A stretch of DNA of 64,000 nucleotides from Membranipora membranacea (GCA_914767715.1 OU612075.1:6012001-6076000), one strand, 5' to 3'. Numbered from the stretch's first letter, positions 12,891-25,305 are shown. The notes: generated from the letters alone by a model not told the origin. Program-made: numbers and translations.

Positions 12891-15800
12891 CTATTTAATT
12901 TTGAAGAGCATTACACCTGTTTCTCTACAAGCTAACACCATCTTTCCATTTCTTACAGCGATGCCATGAATCCAGGCTTCATTATCAACAGACTCCTTCA
13001 TCTTCTCATGTGTCAGCTCTCCTATCTTCTTACCTGCAAAATAACAACAAAAATTTATAAGATGAAACATATTTAAAAAAGCATTAGAATTGATATACAG
13101 GATTAATCATTTGAAAATATATCCGAATTCAACTCTAGTTCATTGACTGTAACAACACAATTCTATGTGAACACTCACCTCCTGGTGAGATGATGTAGAT
13201 ATTTGGTGTGTCGATGCTTGTCACATAGATGAAGCCTGATTCATCTCTGTCTATTCCTGTAGCATGTGGCAGGTCTGAGCACACCCACAATCGGACTGGT
13301 GATGGTGACAGAGCATACTTATACAGCTTGCCTTCCAGGTAATCTGTTACAAGTACAGCATCAGAGGTGAGGTGAACTCCACATGGTGACCGTAAGTCTT
13401 TCAGAGGGATGCTGAACTGGTGTGTATCATTAGTGCATGAGAAGACCATCAGTGTTTTATTGACATAGTCAATACACGCTAAGTATTCCTTGTTTGCTGA
13501 CAGCTGTGTGATTTGGTTTGCGTTGTCTGTTTCTTCACTGTGTAGGACTGTTTGTGTCGGATTATCAATTGTTCCCAGATAGGTGACATACTTCTTCCAA
13601 CTTGATGATGACGCCTGACTATAAATCTTTTCACCGACTGCTGTTGATGAATGCACCCCATTCACATCAGGATAGCTCAATGTCCTATCTAGTTTTAAGT
13701 CACCAGCCTGTCTTATTTCTACTCGTTTGTACATAGCACACAGTATGCTGTCATCATCTGTCCAGCTAACTCCATAACACAACTCAGCAGTTTCCTCTGT
13801 CTTCACATGCTCTATAGCGGTGGGTGGAAATTCTAATTTTGCGTTGACATTCAATGTGTGGATACCTGTTGGTAAAAGTATGGTTTGAAAAAATATATGC
13901 AACAACAATAATGATAAAGATAAATATACATACTCTGTTTTGGACACCGCATCATAAAAGTAAAATATAACAATTTGGAAAATTTGGAAATCTCAAAAAC
14001 TCTCTTCGGGTTTTAAAGGGAAATATTAAGTAGAGTGAGAGTTTGTCGTTTACGCTGGTATCTCACTTTTGGGATTTATACTTTATACTTTTTTATTTAA
14101 TAGACATGACTTTTCCATAATGTACCAGAGAGATTATAACAAAGGTGAATTAAGTCCTCAATTACTGACCTGTATGTAGGTAAGGTGTCTTCAAGATTAT
14201 CACTTTTTCATAATCTTTGCTGCTGTTTGTCTGTTCAAGTTTTCTGGACACCTCATCAAACTCCTCCAGTAACTGTCTGTCTGCTCGTCTGTCTGCCAGG
14301 TGAGTACAATAGATATACAAGTCATCTAGGACGGTGGTGTTCAGTAGTGTCTCATCAGAAAACTGTTCTACTTCATCAGTAGATCTGTCAATGTGCTTTC
14401 TGAACTCTCTCTTCAAGTCTTCTGACTCTTGTCTGATTTGTCGAATCTATAAAATATAATAGTTTGCGGGACTTATGAAACTGGATCTGGATGAACAATG
14501 TGTTGAACAATGATGAGCATTCAACAGTCAGGGGAGTTACCAGTATTTAATTGACAAGACAGCCAACTATAAATGTCAGACTCGTTGATCAGGAAAACAG
14601 TAGCCTGTCTTGACGAGCTTGTCAAAATAAACCTCCTACTATTATGTCTGCCTTCCCATTTCAACATCAAGTATTTATCCCACTGATATCCATGTTAAGA
14701 GTAAAAGGTGAATATTTCATTTGTTGAGGTACGATGGATACGCTCAACGAAAATACTGAAGTACATTACCAGATCATCAGCCATTATGTCTATAGTGTGA
14801 TTGATGGACTCCACATGATCTTCTAGATCACTGAGACGTTTCCATGTAGATTTTACTGAACTTCTGCATCTCTTAATCTTATCATAGATACTCTGTGATA
14901 GGGTCCTCAGCTTATCTCTCAAGTCATCAGTAAACTTCCTCAGTGGAATTATCTCATGCTGTTCACCTACATTCAATGTTATATATTTTTATGCATTCCA
15001 TACAAATTTACCTGCACCCTGTTTAAAAAATGTACCTCTGAGTGAACGATCAAACTGTCGGGTGTTCCAACAAAGATGGTTTTCCCTTTGCACAGTCAAC
15101 TCAGTGAGAGAAAGGATGAAAAAAACCATTGCTGTTTTTGAGCAAACAGCAATCAATGTCACCTGTCTCATAGCAACGGACTGATGACTTATCGGATACA
15201 CGGGTAACATTGGTAACAGCCCCTATGTTTGACTGAGAAGCTGTCTGAGGGGCCAGAAATAGACTTTACCTCTTTTGGCTTGAGCTAGAATTGGTGTATC
15301 AGTGAACTTGTGTCCACATTCAGAGCAAAACTTAGCATAGCCTCCTTGTCTTGCCTTAGCTCTCGGAGCTTCACATTCCTCACATACCTGATTCTCAGCT
15401 GCTATTTCCCCAGAAGCTGCTGGCATGCCTGTAAAATATCAATGTATTTCTGTTGATTTAGTTTGTAGAATATATGGTAGTGTTTGGCAGGTATGGAAAA
15501 GAATGGATACTGGGAATCGGGATGATTTTATGCTGGGTGGGGATATAAATACTTTACCAAGCCAACATCCGTATGGTTAAAAGATGAATGGTTTTCTGTG
15601 CGATCTAGAGCTAAAACTTTCTGAAGCTTGATTGATCAGGTTTTTCCCTGCCTGCCATCATAAAAGGATTTTGCAACTGGCACCTTACTGTGATCTGATA
15701 TCAGAATTGGAAAGCTAGAAAGCTGAAATTTAATCCAGATATGTAACTTGTAACCCGGAAGTTTGATTGTTATTAATTCGAGCTTGTGAGGAAACATGAC

Positions 15801-17777
15801 AACTGTTAAAAGAGAATATTCCTGCTTTTTAGTGGGATACTACGAACCTGGGTCTAACAGACCTGCAGCCTCATGGTTCTCAGGACTCGGAGTAGGACAC
15901 TTTCCCCTCGTGTTGCATCGCTTACAGAACCTGGTCCTGCACTGACTACAAATTTCGTCCAGCACATGTTTATGGTGTACTGGACACCTCTTCACTTCAA
16001 AACGTGCCGGTGACGACTCGTCCTCGATAGGCAGCATCTGGTGATCGCTGCTATGAGTTTCATGCTCCTGAAACAGAAGTAGATTGTCAGAAAGAATAGT
16101 TTGGCGATGACGTGACCACCGCCATCATAACTATCCTGTTTTCCTCCTGTTTCCAAACTTTAAGCTGTAATAACTGAGTTTTGGAACCTGAACTAAAGTA
16201 TTTTCAAATTCTGTGACTAGGTACAAAGTACAAAGTACAAGGTACAAGATACAAGGTACAAGGTACAAGGTACAGACATGAAGCCAACAATATATAGACT
16301 TACGTCAGCATGCTTCCGGCAAAATCTCCTCTTACAGTCAGCACAGCAAACCACAGACCTAACAGAGTCTGTCTTACACAGCTCACATCTCAGCTCAATT
16401 GGTATCCAGGTTACAGGCTTAGCCAGTGCAGTTTTAACAGCTGCCTCTGTAACTCCTGGCAACGATTGGATGTCGATGTCTTTAAATGTTTTCCTGCCAT
16501 GAATAAAGAACCATAATTAGAATTGATTATTAGGAGTTGTCTCCTGTAAGAACATTGTTAGACAACCCCATAGATTGACCTAATTATTCTACTGTTTGCA
16601 GGTTTAATACTCTAGGGTTCTATACTCTATAGCAGCTGTGGGCAACCTTCGGCCTTTTTGCCAGTGCGGCCTAATGGGTAATATTTTGCGGCCTAATTGT
16701 CGCCTTTTGGCTGTAAAACTTTTTATACATTAATTTTGATTCCCCTTTTTTTATATGGAGAACCAAGTATGCATAGCGCTCTGAAAGCTCAAGATAATTC
16801 TAAAATGTGGCCATTCTGTATTATACATGTAGCTAAGCTTCCCAGCCACTCTTACTACTTTATCAAGTTGTTGTCCTTTCGAAATAACACAAAACAGCGA
16901 CCTTTGAATGTTAAAATTACAAGTTTCTCTAACATTATAGTAATTATTTTTATTTGCAAAACAGTCTCTGTGGACAAAAACTCCCTTTGTGACAACTGCT
17001 TCTGCATTATGGCTGAAATGTTCCATATTGAATTCTTCATTTCACAATCATTTGCGAAAATACTTCCTTCTCCATCAAAACAGTCCTGTATGAACTTTAT
17101 TTACACTTTAACCCCTGGTAGGGCGCTACAGCACCCCTCCCGCACCCACCCTGCGCTTTGTCATACACATGGGGATACACACATGTACACAATCAAATCA
17201 TGAGGTAAAATGACATCACAAAACTCAAGAAGATTAGATAAACCAGTATTTCTGCTGAGTTGATGGTTTTTGCAACATACTGCAGTTTTTAGACATAAAT
17301 CTGTTTTAGTTTTTACAAAATAGGAAGTGCCAAAATTGCTACTCCAGTTCCAATTTTATCCCTGAAAGATATGTTGCGGCCTTTTGAGTTGAGCCGACGT
17401 AAAATGTGGCCTTTTTCAAGAAAAGGTTGCCCACCCATGCTCTATAGTCTATACACTATTATTTTCTTTACACCACAGTATTTAACAGGCCCCCTTTTAA
17501 CGGCGGAGGGTGGTGGGCTACATACATATGAGATCATTATATTATGATCTGGCATTAGCTATTCTGCCATTTGCCAAAAATATGATTTATATTCTCCATA
17601 CATAACTTACTTGCACACTTTACACTCAATCTCCTTGTTTTGATAGTTCACATTTAGACATTCTGTACAGTGAGTGTGTCCGCAGGGAAGAGCCTTAGGA
17701 TCCTCAATCTCACAAAGTCTCGCAAAACAAAATCCACATTCTGTATCTCTGGTCACTGGTAATATCTCTACATCCAT
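12891..17777 (-). CDS. TRIM-like protein A: RING, B-boxes, zinc ribbon, coiled coil, beta-propeller
   Basis: Probable ubiquitin E3 ligase. Exons in transcript order: 17777-17611, 16493-16304, 16067-15848, 15428-15270, 14966-14770, 14446-14170, 13865-13179, 13033-12891; they sum to 680 codons in one frame. RING (C3HC4) at residues 14-55 with Cys14/17/32, His34, Cys37/40/52/55; B-box-like at about 92-119 (CELC, CCADC, CRKH); a second box at about 147-176 (CPVHH, CSQC, CKRC); a zinc ribbon at 208-231 (CEEC...FCSECG); coiled coil at about 246-403; then an NHL/beta-propeller-like region with repeated GVxxT, LVTD and GIDRDESG-type strands. The exon 1 start is set at MDVE because all three copies keep it; the frame stays open upstream to 17864. 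One donor is GTTCGT (copy B has GTTAGT). The substrate is unknown. Promoter-proximal DNA is shared with two other loci. Confidence 0.85.
16219..16275. repeat. Minisatellite, 7-bp GGTACAA units
   Basis: About eight units of GGTACAA or one-base variants lie in TRIM-like gene A intron 2, just past the donor of exon 2. The same array, with a different mix of variants, is at 47093-47150 in gene B. Confidence 0.85.
16633..17439. mobile_element. hAT-like non-autonomous element in TRIM intron 1
   Basis: The ends are imperfect inverted repeats (left CAGCTGTGGGCAACC, right GGTTGCCCACCCATG) flanked by a perfect 8-bp duplication CTCTATAG (16625-16632 and 17440-17447). An 8-bp target duplication and CA...TG ends fit the hAT superfamily. 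No transposase is recognised in the 807 bp. The orthologous insertion in gene B (47508-48254) has the same duplication, so it predates the block duplication. Confidence 0.8.
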
Positions 17778-17989
17778 GATGACTGGCTTGTTTCCTAAAG
17801 GTGTAAAGATATCTTTGTTCATAGAGTTTACCATGACTGAAGGGAGAAAGATTGTAACTCTCACTAATCAGATGTATACAAGACAATCCTCCTGTTAGAC
17901 ACGCTTATATCAGTAAATTTGGTCTAGAAAGCTAGAGGGTCCATGCATTCGCTCCCGAGACTACACTACTTCATAGGGTCTGCTTTGAG

Positions 17990-18880
17990 AGTTGATACAA
18001 AGGTTAGTCGTGCAATTAATGAATTCAGGAGGAATATGGGGAATGAATACAGGTGGTACAAGCTAGAGGATAATTAGTAAGTGATACTATGTCACAGAGT
18101 ACCTTGCTGCCACCATTAAATCAGAACCAGTATGTACCTATGTACGTTCCTGAATATCCGTAGATGTTCTTGTATTTGAATATCTTCTTCACCTTTTTTT
18201 ATATCAGACTGAACTTGAGAAGATGCTCTATAGGTCCCTAGCTGCTGCTTGACTCTGTTGGTGCCCCCACTCTCAACTGCACAACGCTTAACAAATTGTG
18301 AAACTTAAAATCATGTGATTTTAATTCCTTTAGGTGACACAAAATCTAAAAATAATAGTGATTATCTGTGTACCATACCATAGTCTAAAATACAGTTATC
18401 ATATAATATCAAGGTTATTTAGATAACACCAACACTGTGCAAAATCGATTCCTATTAAGAGCTTATTCCACATGGGATAATGATTGTATAAATTATAGAT
18501 GAAGTTATACCTACATTGTATGATTACAATTGAATTGAATAAGTTTTCTACTTATACCATACATTGAATTCCTTTTGTTTTAGTAGGGTTTATTATTATT
18601 TTTATTATTGCAACACTTTTCTAGTTATAGTTGCATTATTTTGTATAGAGTGGAATAATGAAGGTATAAACATGATTATTCAAATTTATGCCCAGTGCAT
18701 AATCATTGAATAGGAATTGATTTTGCACAGTGAAAACACTGCGAGGTAAAATCAAGTGTCCGCATGGGAAGGCTAATAAAACTGCCTACGCTTATCAACG
18801 ATGCACGTTTTTGGTTGGTGAAATGCAATTTACCTTGGAGGAGTAAGTATTCACTGGAGGAAAAAATGTCCAATTCGCAA
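17990..18880. promoter_or_regulatory. Conserved upstream region of TRIM-like gene A
   Basis: The block starting near 17990 recurs inverted at about 26700-27300, in front of the B-box/ribbon gene, and directly at about 48790-49190, in front of TRIM-like gene B. Being 5' of three related genes suggests it holds promoter or 5' exon sequence, but it may simply be part of the duplicated segment. A MITE (18433-18731) interrupts it here only. Confidence 0.4.
18433..18731. mobile_element. MITE with 24-bp inverted ends, empty site at about 26820
   Basis: The left end CACTGTGCAAAATC and the right end GATTTTGCACAGTG are inverted copies over about 24 bp with one mismatch. In the inverted paralogous segment at about 26812-26825 the flanks join directly (AACACCAAACACTGC on the reverse strand), giving an uninterrupted empty site. 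About 299 bp, AT-rich, no ORF. Confidence 0.75.
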
Positions 18881-21207
18881 TGCTTGAAAGGGCTAAATTT
18901 TCTGCTAGCCAACATTTACTCCCCTTCTATAATGTATAAAGACTGCACTTCAGGTAGCCACAATTAAGTGGTAACTTACATAAACTCGCTCAAAACTAGC
19001 AAAACGAAACTGTGGCCACTATTCGAGCCTATATGGTATACTGGCCTGCTGTAGATTGTTGACTTTGGGAGGGCCGCAGCTATTGCAGAACATTGGTAAC
19101 CTTTGTGCCTCAAAACCTTCCAATACAGTTTACTATTTGACTGCACAGTAAACTAATGAATTGCTATTTATTTGTTCTCAGCCTGCACAGCTCAAAACAG
19201 ATAGCAACAATTCAAAAGACTATTGCTGTTATATTAACCAAACATGAAATGAAAGACACGACTGGAGCTGCAGGGTCTAACGACATGCTAGCTTAAATCA
19301 ACAAGCGCAAAGGCTATTTAGCTTTCAGCCATTCTTTGAATGTGATTATATTTTTCCTCTATTTTCTCCATGATGACTAATTAAAGTCAGTTGCATGTGG
19401 CACATCCTTGCTATCAGGTGTGGCAGCTCACCATCTATATATGCAAAAGAATGGATTTCACCTAATATATAACTGTAACCACATTTATGTAAAGGAGCCA
19501 ATGAGGTAAATACTTATGTAGTATTTGTATCATAACTTTGATACGTAATTGCCTTTTATTGCATAGCTTTGATTGTTCTATGCTTTTGATTCCCATGAAT
19601 TTCTTGTCATTCAAACCAGTGTTGTCCCTCTTTCTAATAAACTGTTACGTTTTTGCTTTCAGTTTTACAACAGTGAATAAACTAATCACGATCGTTAACT
19701 CATTCCAACAACTTCCCGTGGCTGCAGCTAAAACGACTTTTGATTTTAAGACAGCAGTTCAGTCTGTTAGTGTCCTCCACAGAGGCTACTTCTAAGGTCA
19801 AAGCTACCCAGACAATCAAGCAAATTGACGTGGGAGGGGGTGCTCAACTGAACAGGTAGATCATCGCACCCTCTCACAAATCCGTCAGCGGCGATAGCAT
19901 AAAGAAATGGGGATCTATCTCATTGTTGGTGGGTTAAACTATTGTGGATGGTAGCTTCGAGACGCTCTAGATCAGCGGTCTCATTTGTGTGGAGTTTGCC
20001 AGTTTCAGTAGAAATCTTGACAGAATCTAGAGGTCCTGATCTGAAGTGATTTGCCCATGCCCTTCCAGATGTTTATACATATCCGTCTAAGTGTAATGAG
20101 GTTTATCTATGTTCATCCTTACCTTCCACCTACCATCAATAAGAGCAAGCAGCTGCTAAAATCAGTCAGTTTTTTTCACTGTGGATAAAGTTATGAAAGT
20201 ACAAATAAAATCACCTGATTGTCATTCAGAACTTTTTGTATATTCCACATATATAATAAAATAGTATAATATAATACAATACATCAGAAAGCACCAGTAT
20301 AACCCTGATAGTTTCTATAATCTATAAAAGCTTGGTAAACTAAGTGAAGACAAAATGGTGTTCAGCTCATCAGATTTTACAAACCTCTCCTAATCAAGAG
20401 GGATTTTTAGACACATCGAAAACTGTTTTTGATTAAAAATTTGGAAAAATGATTGTTATCTCATACTGGAAACATTGTCATGTGGCGTAAATGGTTTGAG
20501 AAGTTAGCACAGTGCTATATTGAATATTAGTCAAATTCTAATTGCCATCATATATTACTTTGGAGTTGCCCCACCACACATAAATGAAGGCTACTCCCTC
20601 CCATTTTTACATGTAGTTGGAATACAAAGGTATAAATAATATGACTCAGCCAGAAACCAGTCAGTCATATAACGGCAACCAGAGAGTGCAGACTACTATC
20701 ATATTTCGTACTGAGGAATCATATTATACCTTTGTACCAACTACATATATATATATATACATCGTTACATATTATGGATCCAAACAAATCAACCAAAAAC
20801 TTGTAGGACGCTACAACAAAAACAGAAAATAAAAACCGACAGAAAAAGCAAAAGAAAGAAAAAGGAAGAAGGCAAGAATGGGAAGGGGACTCTACTTACA
20901 ACTGCTTTCTGTACAACATGTATACTCATGAGGACAGCTAGATTACTCATATGAGGATTATACTACTTGTAGAGTCACCCAGAAGGCTGGCGGCTAGTAA
21001 AGAGGACAATCCACTGATAGCTCTGTACTGAGAAGATCTTGCTTGAGCAAGTCAAACATTTGTAACAGTGATTTGAGGTGAGCCTGTTCTATCGATTGTA
21101 TTGAGTTTAGTTGTATCGGTTATTCTAAAACCCCTTAGTTTCAGATATAACAACAGTAGAAAATCATTGAGCACAATAATTGGTAAATGAAACTTATCGG
21201 CTTCAAT
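18881..21207. other. Intergenic region between TRIM-like gene A and mARC
   Basis: No exon recognised. From about 19720 to 20300 the sequence is an inverted match of about 57060-57600, marking the far end of the inverted mARC duplication. A small hairpin element of about 125 bp lies at 20617-20743, its ends both carrying ACAAAGGTATAA-like sequence in opposite orientation. An AT microsatellite is at about 20744-20760. Confidence 0.5.
20617..20743. repeat. Short hairpin MITE
   Basis: The left end TTGGAATACAAAGGTATAA is an inverted, slightly diverged copy of the right end TTATACCTTTGTACCAA. The element is about 127 bp with no coding potential; no clear target duplication is seen. Confidence 0.55.
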
Positions 21208-24200
21208 TCAGGCTTGAACGACATCATTGACAGAGATGACTCCAGATTTAACCAGAGCAGAGTTTATTCCAAATACAGATTTGCTCTTGTCCTGTTTAAC
21301 TGTTCCTCTCCTATACCTGAATAATAAAAATCAGGAGAAACTGTAATTGTCTCCTCTTTCGTTGATGAAAGGACAATTCAAAAACCAAAAACCATAACAA
21401 CCATTCACCATAGATCAGGCAATGAACTAAACTAAACTAAACTAAACTAAACTAAAGGTTTAGTTCATTGGATCAGGGAGGGTGGGAGAGGTGGGAACGG
21501 TAGATCAACTGGAACATTGGTGGACACTATAGTGGATTAATCGATCATAGTCATAGCTCGATCAAAATTTGTAAATGACTTGTAAATGTGTGCCTTTTAA
21601 AGCTATGGAATTCCATTTGTGGAAAACATCAGTCAGTATCACTCAATTTTGGGGATAAAACCCTCAAACGATATGTCTTACTGTAGGTATGTAGTCATAC
21701 ACAACTGGGCAAGAAATCAGTAATGTAACAACAGGGCCTATCAGCTGCCAACCTAAATAAAACAGCATCGAGTCACTCAGGCTACTCACTTGAGAAGCGT
21801 TGTCATTGGCTCTTTGTTAGCCCTCATTTCATGTTTCTGGTAATCCACATAGATCATGGGACATCTAGGACACGCCCTTATGTTGTACAGTACAGCCTCA
21901 GTGCCAATAGCCACTTCTCTCCATGTATCCTGGTAACAAAATATTATCTCAATTATTTTAATATATGACATTCCTGTCAGACATTGCTGCTGTGTGAGAA
22001 GAGGTTTTTTAGCTGTGACCTTGGGGGGGGGGGGAGGGCACCCTCCTCTCTAACAAACAAAGTTTGCCAAAACAAGCTACTATTTTCTAAACGATCGTCG
22101 AAAAGAAAAAGGAATATAAACTAATTGACAGGAATGAAGATGTTGCACTCTGGTGTTCTACAACTGCCCTGCTGCAGCATACGTCCAGTCTCTGCTCAGT
22201 TCTGGACAGCACAGAGGAGAAAAAGTTTGCATATTCTTGAAATAATTAAGTCACTCTTTTTACTTTATATAAGCTCCCAGCTAAGCGAGCGCAAATTTGA
22301 TGCTAGTTGCTAGCTAACATTAAGTCACCCTGCAAATAGCTACACTTAAATCTAGCTGATAATTTGCTTTAGTATGGTATTATCTAAAAGTACTCACTTC
22401 TTCATAAGGCTGCGGTTTGGAGCTATCATCACCGGACACTATGATATTGGGTCTGAAGCTGTCCATAGGAATGGCCTCTGACAGTCTGGTGTTCAGATCC
22501 TCTAGGGATGTTTGACTAGCTATCAGGAATGGATGACTGTTGGCATAGAGCACCTGCAATATATCAATAGCTGCGATGAGAGACTTTCGGATGAAATGCA
22601 TATCAAGACATTGAACTTAACGAAATGAATTTGATTTGAGTGAAAGTAATGAATGATTTTTGTGGGCAACGACTCACCGATATTGATGAGTGGCTGTTTG
22701 CTCAAATCAAACAGCAAAACAGGTAAATAACGAGGAGTCATTTGGCTGCAGAACATTCTCGAATAAGTAATCCGATTCAGCAACATAACATGTTAAGTGA
22801 GAGAAAACTGCATTTCACAGTCTGAATCGATTAGTTACAGGATGTAAGTTAGTACCGAAAAATTTGAGGATTCAAGTAAATATCTTAGTTTCAGGATGTA
22901 AGTCAATACCTTAGTTTTAGGATGTAAGTTGTCACTCTGATTGTAGATAAATTTGGGGTTAATCTGTCGATCGATCACAGGGTGAGAAAATCCGAGTCTC
23001 GTTGTGATACCGAGGTGAGTTGTGAACCACTGAGCATATTCATCACCCATATCGAGGTAGGCTGTGTCTCTTTTATCATACCACCTGTTAAGAGGAGAGG
23101 GAATTAAGTTGATAAAGATAGCGCTGAAGTAAAGATAGCTGCAGAACTACACCGAAACACTTTATTGCTGTCATATGCTACCAAGGACATCATTTATCAT
23201 ACAAAGAATAGATTTTTTACTCTTTTTACTGAATTTTTTACCACAATCTTTTTTTGTCACTTCTTATGTAACGAGACTTTTAAAGGTTAAACACTAGCCT
23301 TGTCATGCGGCCATGGGTTTTGGTTTTTGTGGATTTTAAACTAAAAAAAACCAAAACCAGTGGTCGCGTGACAAGGCTAGTTAAACACACTATGTGAAAA
23401 TCAATAGTTAGAATAAAGATAATAATAATTATTTATTGGGCTGTTTTAACTCAAGCTATCTGATAAACCCATTTGTATTTTAGTTACTTAGTTATTCTAT
23501 TTCAACCTTAATTACTTGCAAGTCAATGACAAACAATTAAAAAAAATCCCAGATCATCCAAGAGTTGTAGTCACATAGTACCCAGATGTAAAAGGAGTCT
23601 TGTTACTGCCCCGGAGTCATTTTTATTACAGAGATGGTGCGGTATTGTGTTCACGTTGTCTGGGATACCATCCCAACACTATCTGGGAAAATGTGAACCA
23701 GACTTAAACCCTTTACCTTTTTATAAAAACCAGATCTGATGTGTTAATTTGTAGGTCTTATGGTGACACAGGCATACCTCACAGCCCATAAAAAATGATC
23801 AGAAACAGAACCGGTTAGGTATACAAAACTCTACATTGTTTAGGTTGACAATAGCTCCCCTCCAGGATGTATTTTGTAGTGTATCTTGTTTCGGGTGACT
23901 GCACTTACGGGAAAAATCCGACTTTAGACTCGTCATATTCTGGAGTGGTAAGCGGTATCATCAAGCTCTCCATACCTGGTGCGTCTAAGATAAGACAACT
24001 CTTACTCTCGCTGTAGCTCAGCTTAAGATCGAGTAACTTCAGGTTTTTTCTCACTGGTATGTACTCATTAGCCTCCACATTCACCAAAATAAACTGCCTA
24101 CAAAATTGAATTAATTTATACACGTTACATTTCTTTAGAAAAGGATTAAACCTGTTGGTTGTGTATCTCAGAAGAAGGTTGCATTCTGGGATACTATTCT

Positions 24201-24931
24201 ACACACTCTTTTTTAAATTATGTGTAAGATTTTTTCCCTCACGGACAAGTGGTGACTTTTCACTATAGATCAAAACTATGAGGGTAAAGGTGACAATAGA
24301 GATTGGACTCGTATCATGCATGACCCACAGTGAAAAGTAACAAAACTTTGCATCAAATATGATATACTGGTGCCAGTATTGCATATATTGGGTGACACAG
24401 ATGATTTCAGTCATCATTGCTCACTTATTTCTTGTAGGGGTCAAAATTCATTCACGGAGCGGAGCCTCGCTTATGAGACAGGTGTGTAAGCCTTACAAAT
24501 TGAATGGTGTCACTGGAATACATATTAATTATGGATGACATGTGGATAGCATCCGACTTATTTTTCTCTTTACAGAATGTTTAGGTATCTCTCCTCTTCT
24601 TGATTTATGAAAAATGGAAAACGTTCATCAAAACGCGCCCGATTACCACCGTCAATGAAATATATAATACACAATTTAAAAAAGTTTTGAAGTGATTTTC
24701 TCACCGGTCATGAATGTCCTTGAACTTGAGCCCAGTCTCCGTACACTCTGCAGACTCTACATGCAGGGCTGGACCAGATTTAATGGGATATATGATAATC
24801 TCAGAGACTTTCCCCACCTTCCTCTGCCAGACAGACAGACGTTTGCAGAGCAAGTATCCTGCTGCCACTGCCAAAGCCCCGCCCACCACAGCAGACGCTG
24901 TCACCAGCTGCTTGTTATCTCCTACACCCAT
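21208..24931 (-). CDS. MTARC: Mitochondrial amidoxime-reducing component (MOSC-domain molybdoenzyme)
   Basis: Molybdenum-cofactor enzyme reducing N-hydroxylated compounds at the outer mitochondrial membrane, with cytochrome b5 as electron donor in known members. Exons in transcript order: 24931-24705, 24097-23909, 23084-22910, 22553-22398, 21929-21790, 21316-21208, giving 331 residues and a stop; family members are about 335. An N-terminal hydrophobic anchor spans about residues 9-28, followed by MOSC N-terminal motifs (VSEIIIYPIKS), the ETGLKFKDIHDR strand, RFSH-like and NFRPNI-like positions (here LGFSHP, DSFRPNI), and an ACPRC motif with Cys269 and Cys272, one of which aligns with the molybdenum-ligating cysteine. 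All junctions are GT-AG and in frame. A tRNA-derived SINE lies just upstream of the ATG. A second copy at 53366 is frameshifted. Confidence 0.93.
21420..21471. repeat. AACTA pentanucleotide array inside a hairpin
   Basis: About five to six units of AACTA, bounded on the far side by GTTTAGTTCATTG, the reverse complement of the near side. It lies in the last mARC intron and is absent from the matching intron of the second mARC copy (about 56590-56610). Confidence 0.7.
23290..23390. repeat. Hairpin insertion in mARC intron
   Basis: Two arms that each carry CTAGCCTTGTCA-type and GGTTTTGGTTTTT-type sequence face each other across about 15 bp. The second mARC copy keeps only one arm (about 54715-54750), so the other arm and roughly 200-300 bp of neighbouring DNA were gained here or lost there. 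Confidence 0.65.
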
Positions 24932-24949
24932 TACTGCAGAGAATATGGG

Positions 24950-25192
24950 TTGATTAAAGGTTGATTAAACATTGGATGTCTTATCACAGGACACATCCCG
25001 AAGCATGGGTGGCAAAGTTAGTTGCCTTAGTGAGGAGGAGCAATATCTGCGCCATATTGCTCTCTGTTTGCAGGCAGGTCCGAGCACACATGAGGGCCAA
25101 CCAAAGCAAAATAGGCTATGGACCGCAGTGAGATTTGAACCCACGACCTTCAGCATTCAGCATTAACCAACTGACCCACCTTCTACTCCTAT
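24950..25192 (-). repeat. tRNA-derived SINE abutting the mARC start
   Basis: On the minus strand the head has an A-box-like GTGGGTCAGTTGG and a B-box GGGTTCAAATCTC, the RNA polymerase III promoter elements of a tRNA. The body continues to within about 20 bp of the mARC ATG. The same arrangement is kept in front of the second mARC copy (53103-53345), so it predates that duplication. Confidence 0.7.
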
Positions 25193-25305
25193 ACCCACAA
25201 ACCCATCTCAACTATTATATTGTGATCCCGTTCGTTGACACAGGCTATCGGCATGTGGTTGATAAGAAAATCCAATTCTAATAACCCTAATAACCAATTC
25301 TAATT

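Noticed and set aside
16221-16275. CRISPR-like array from the regular 7-bp repeats
   Set aside because: There are no spacers; it is a plain tandem repeat in an animal intron.
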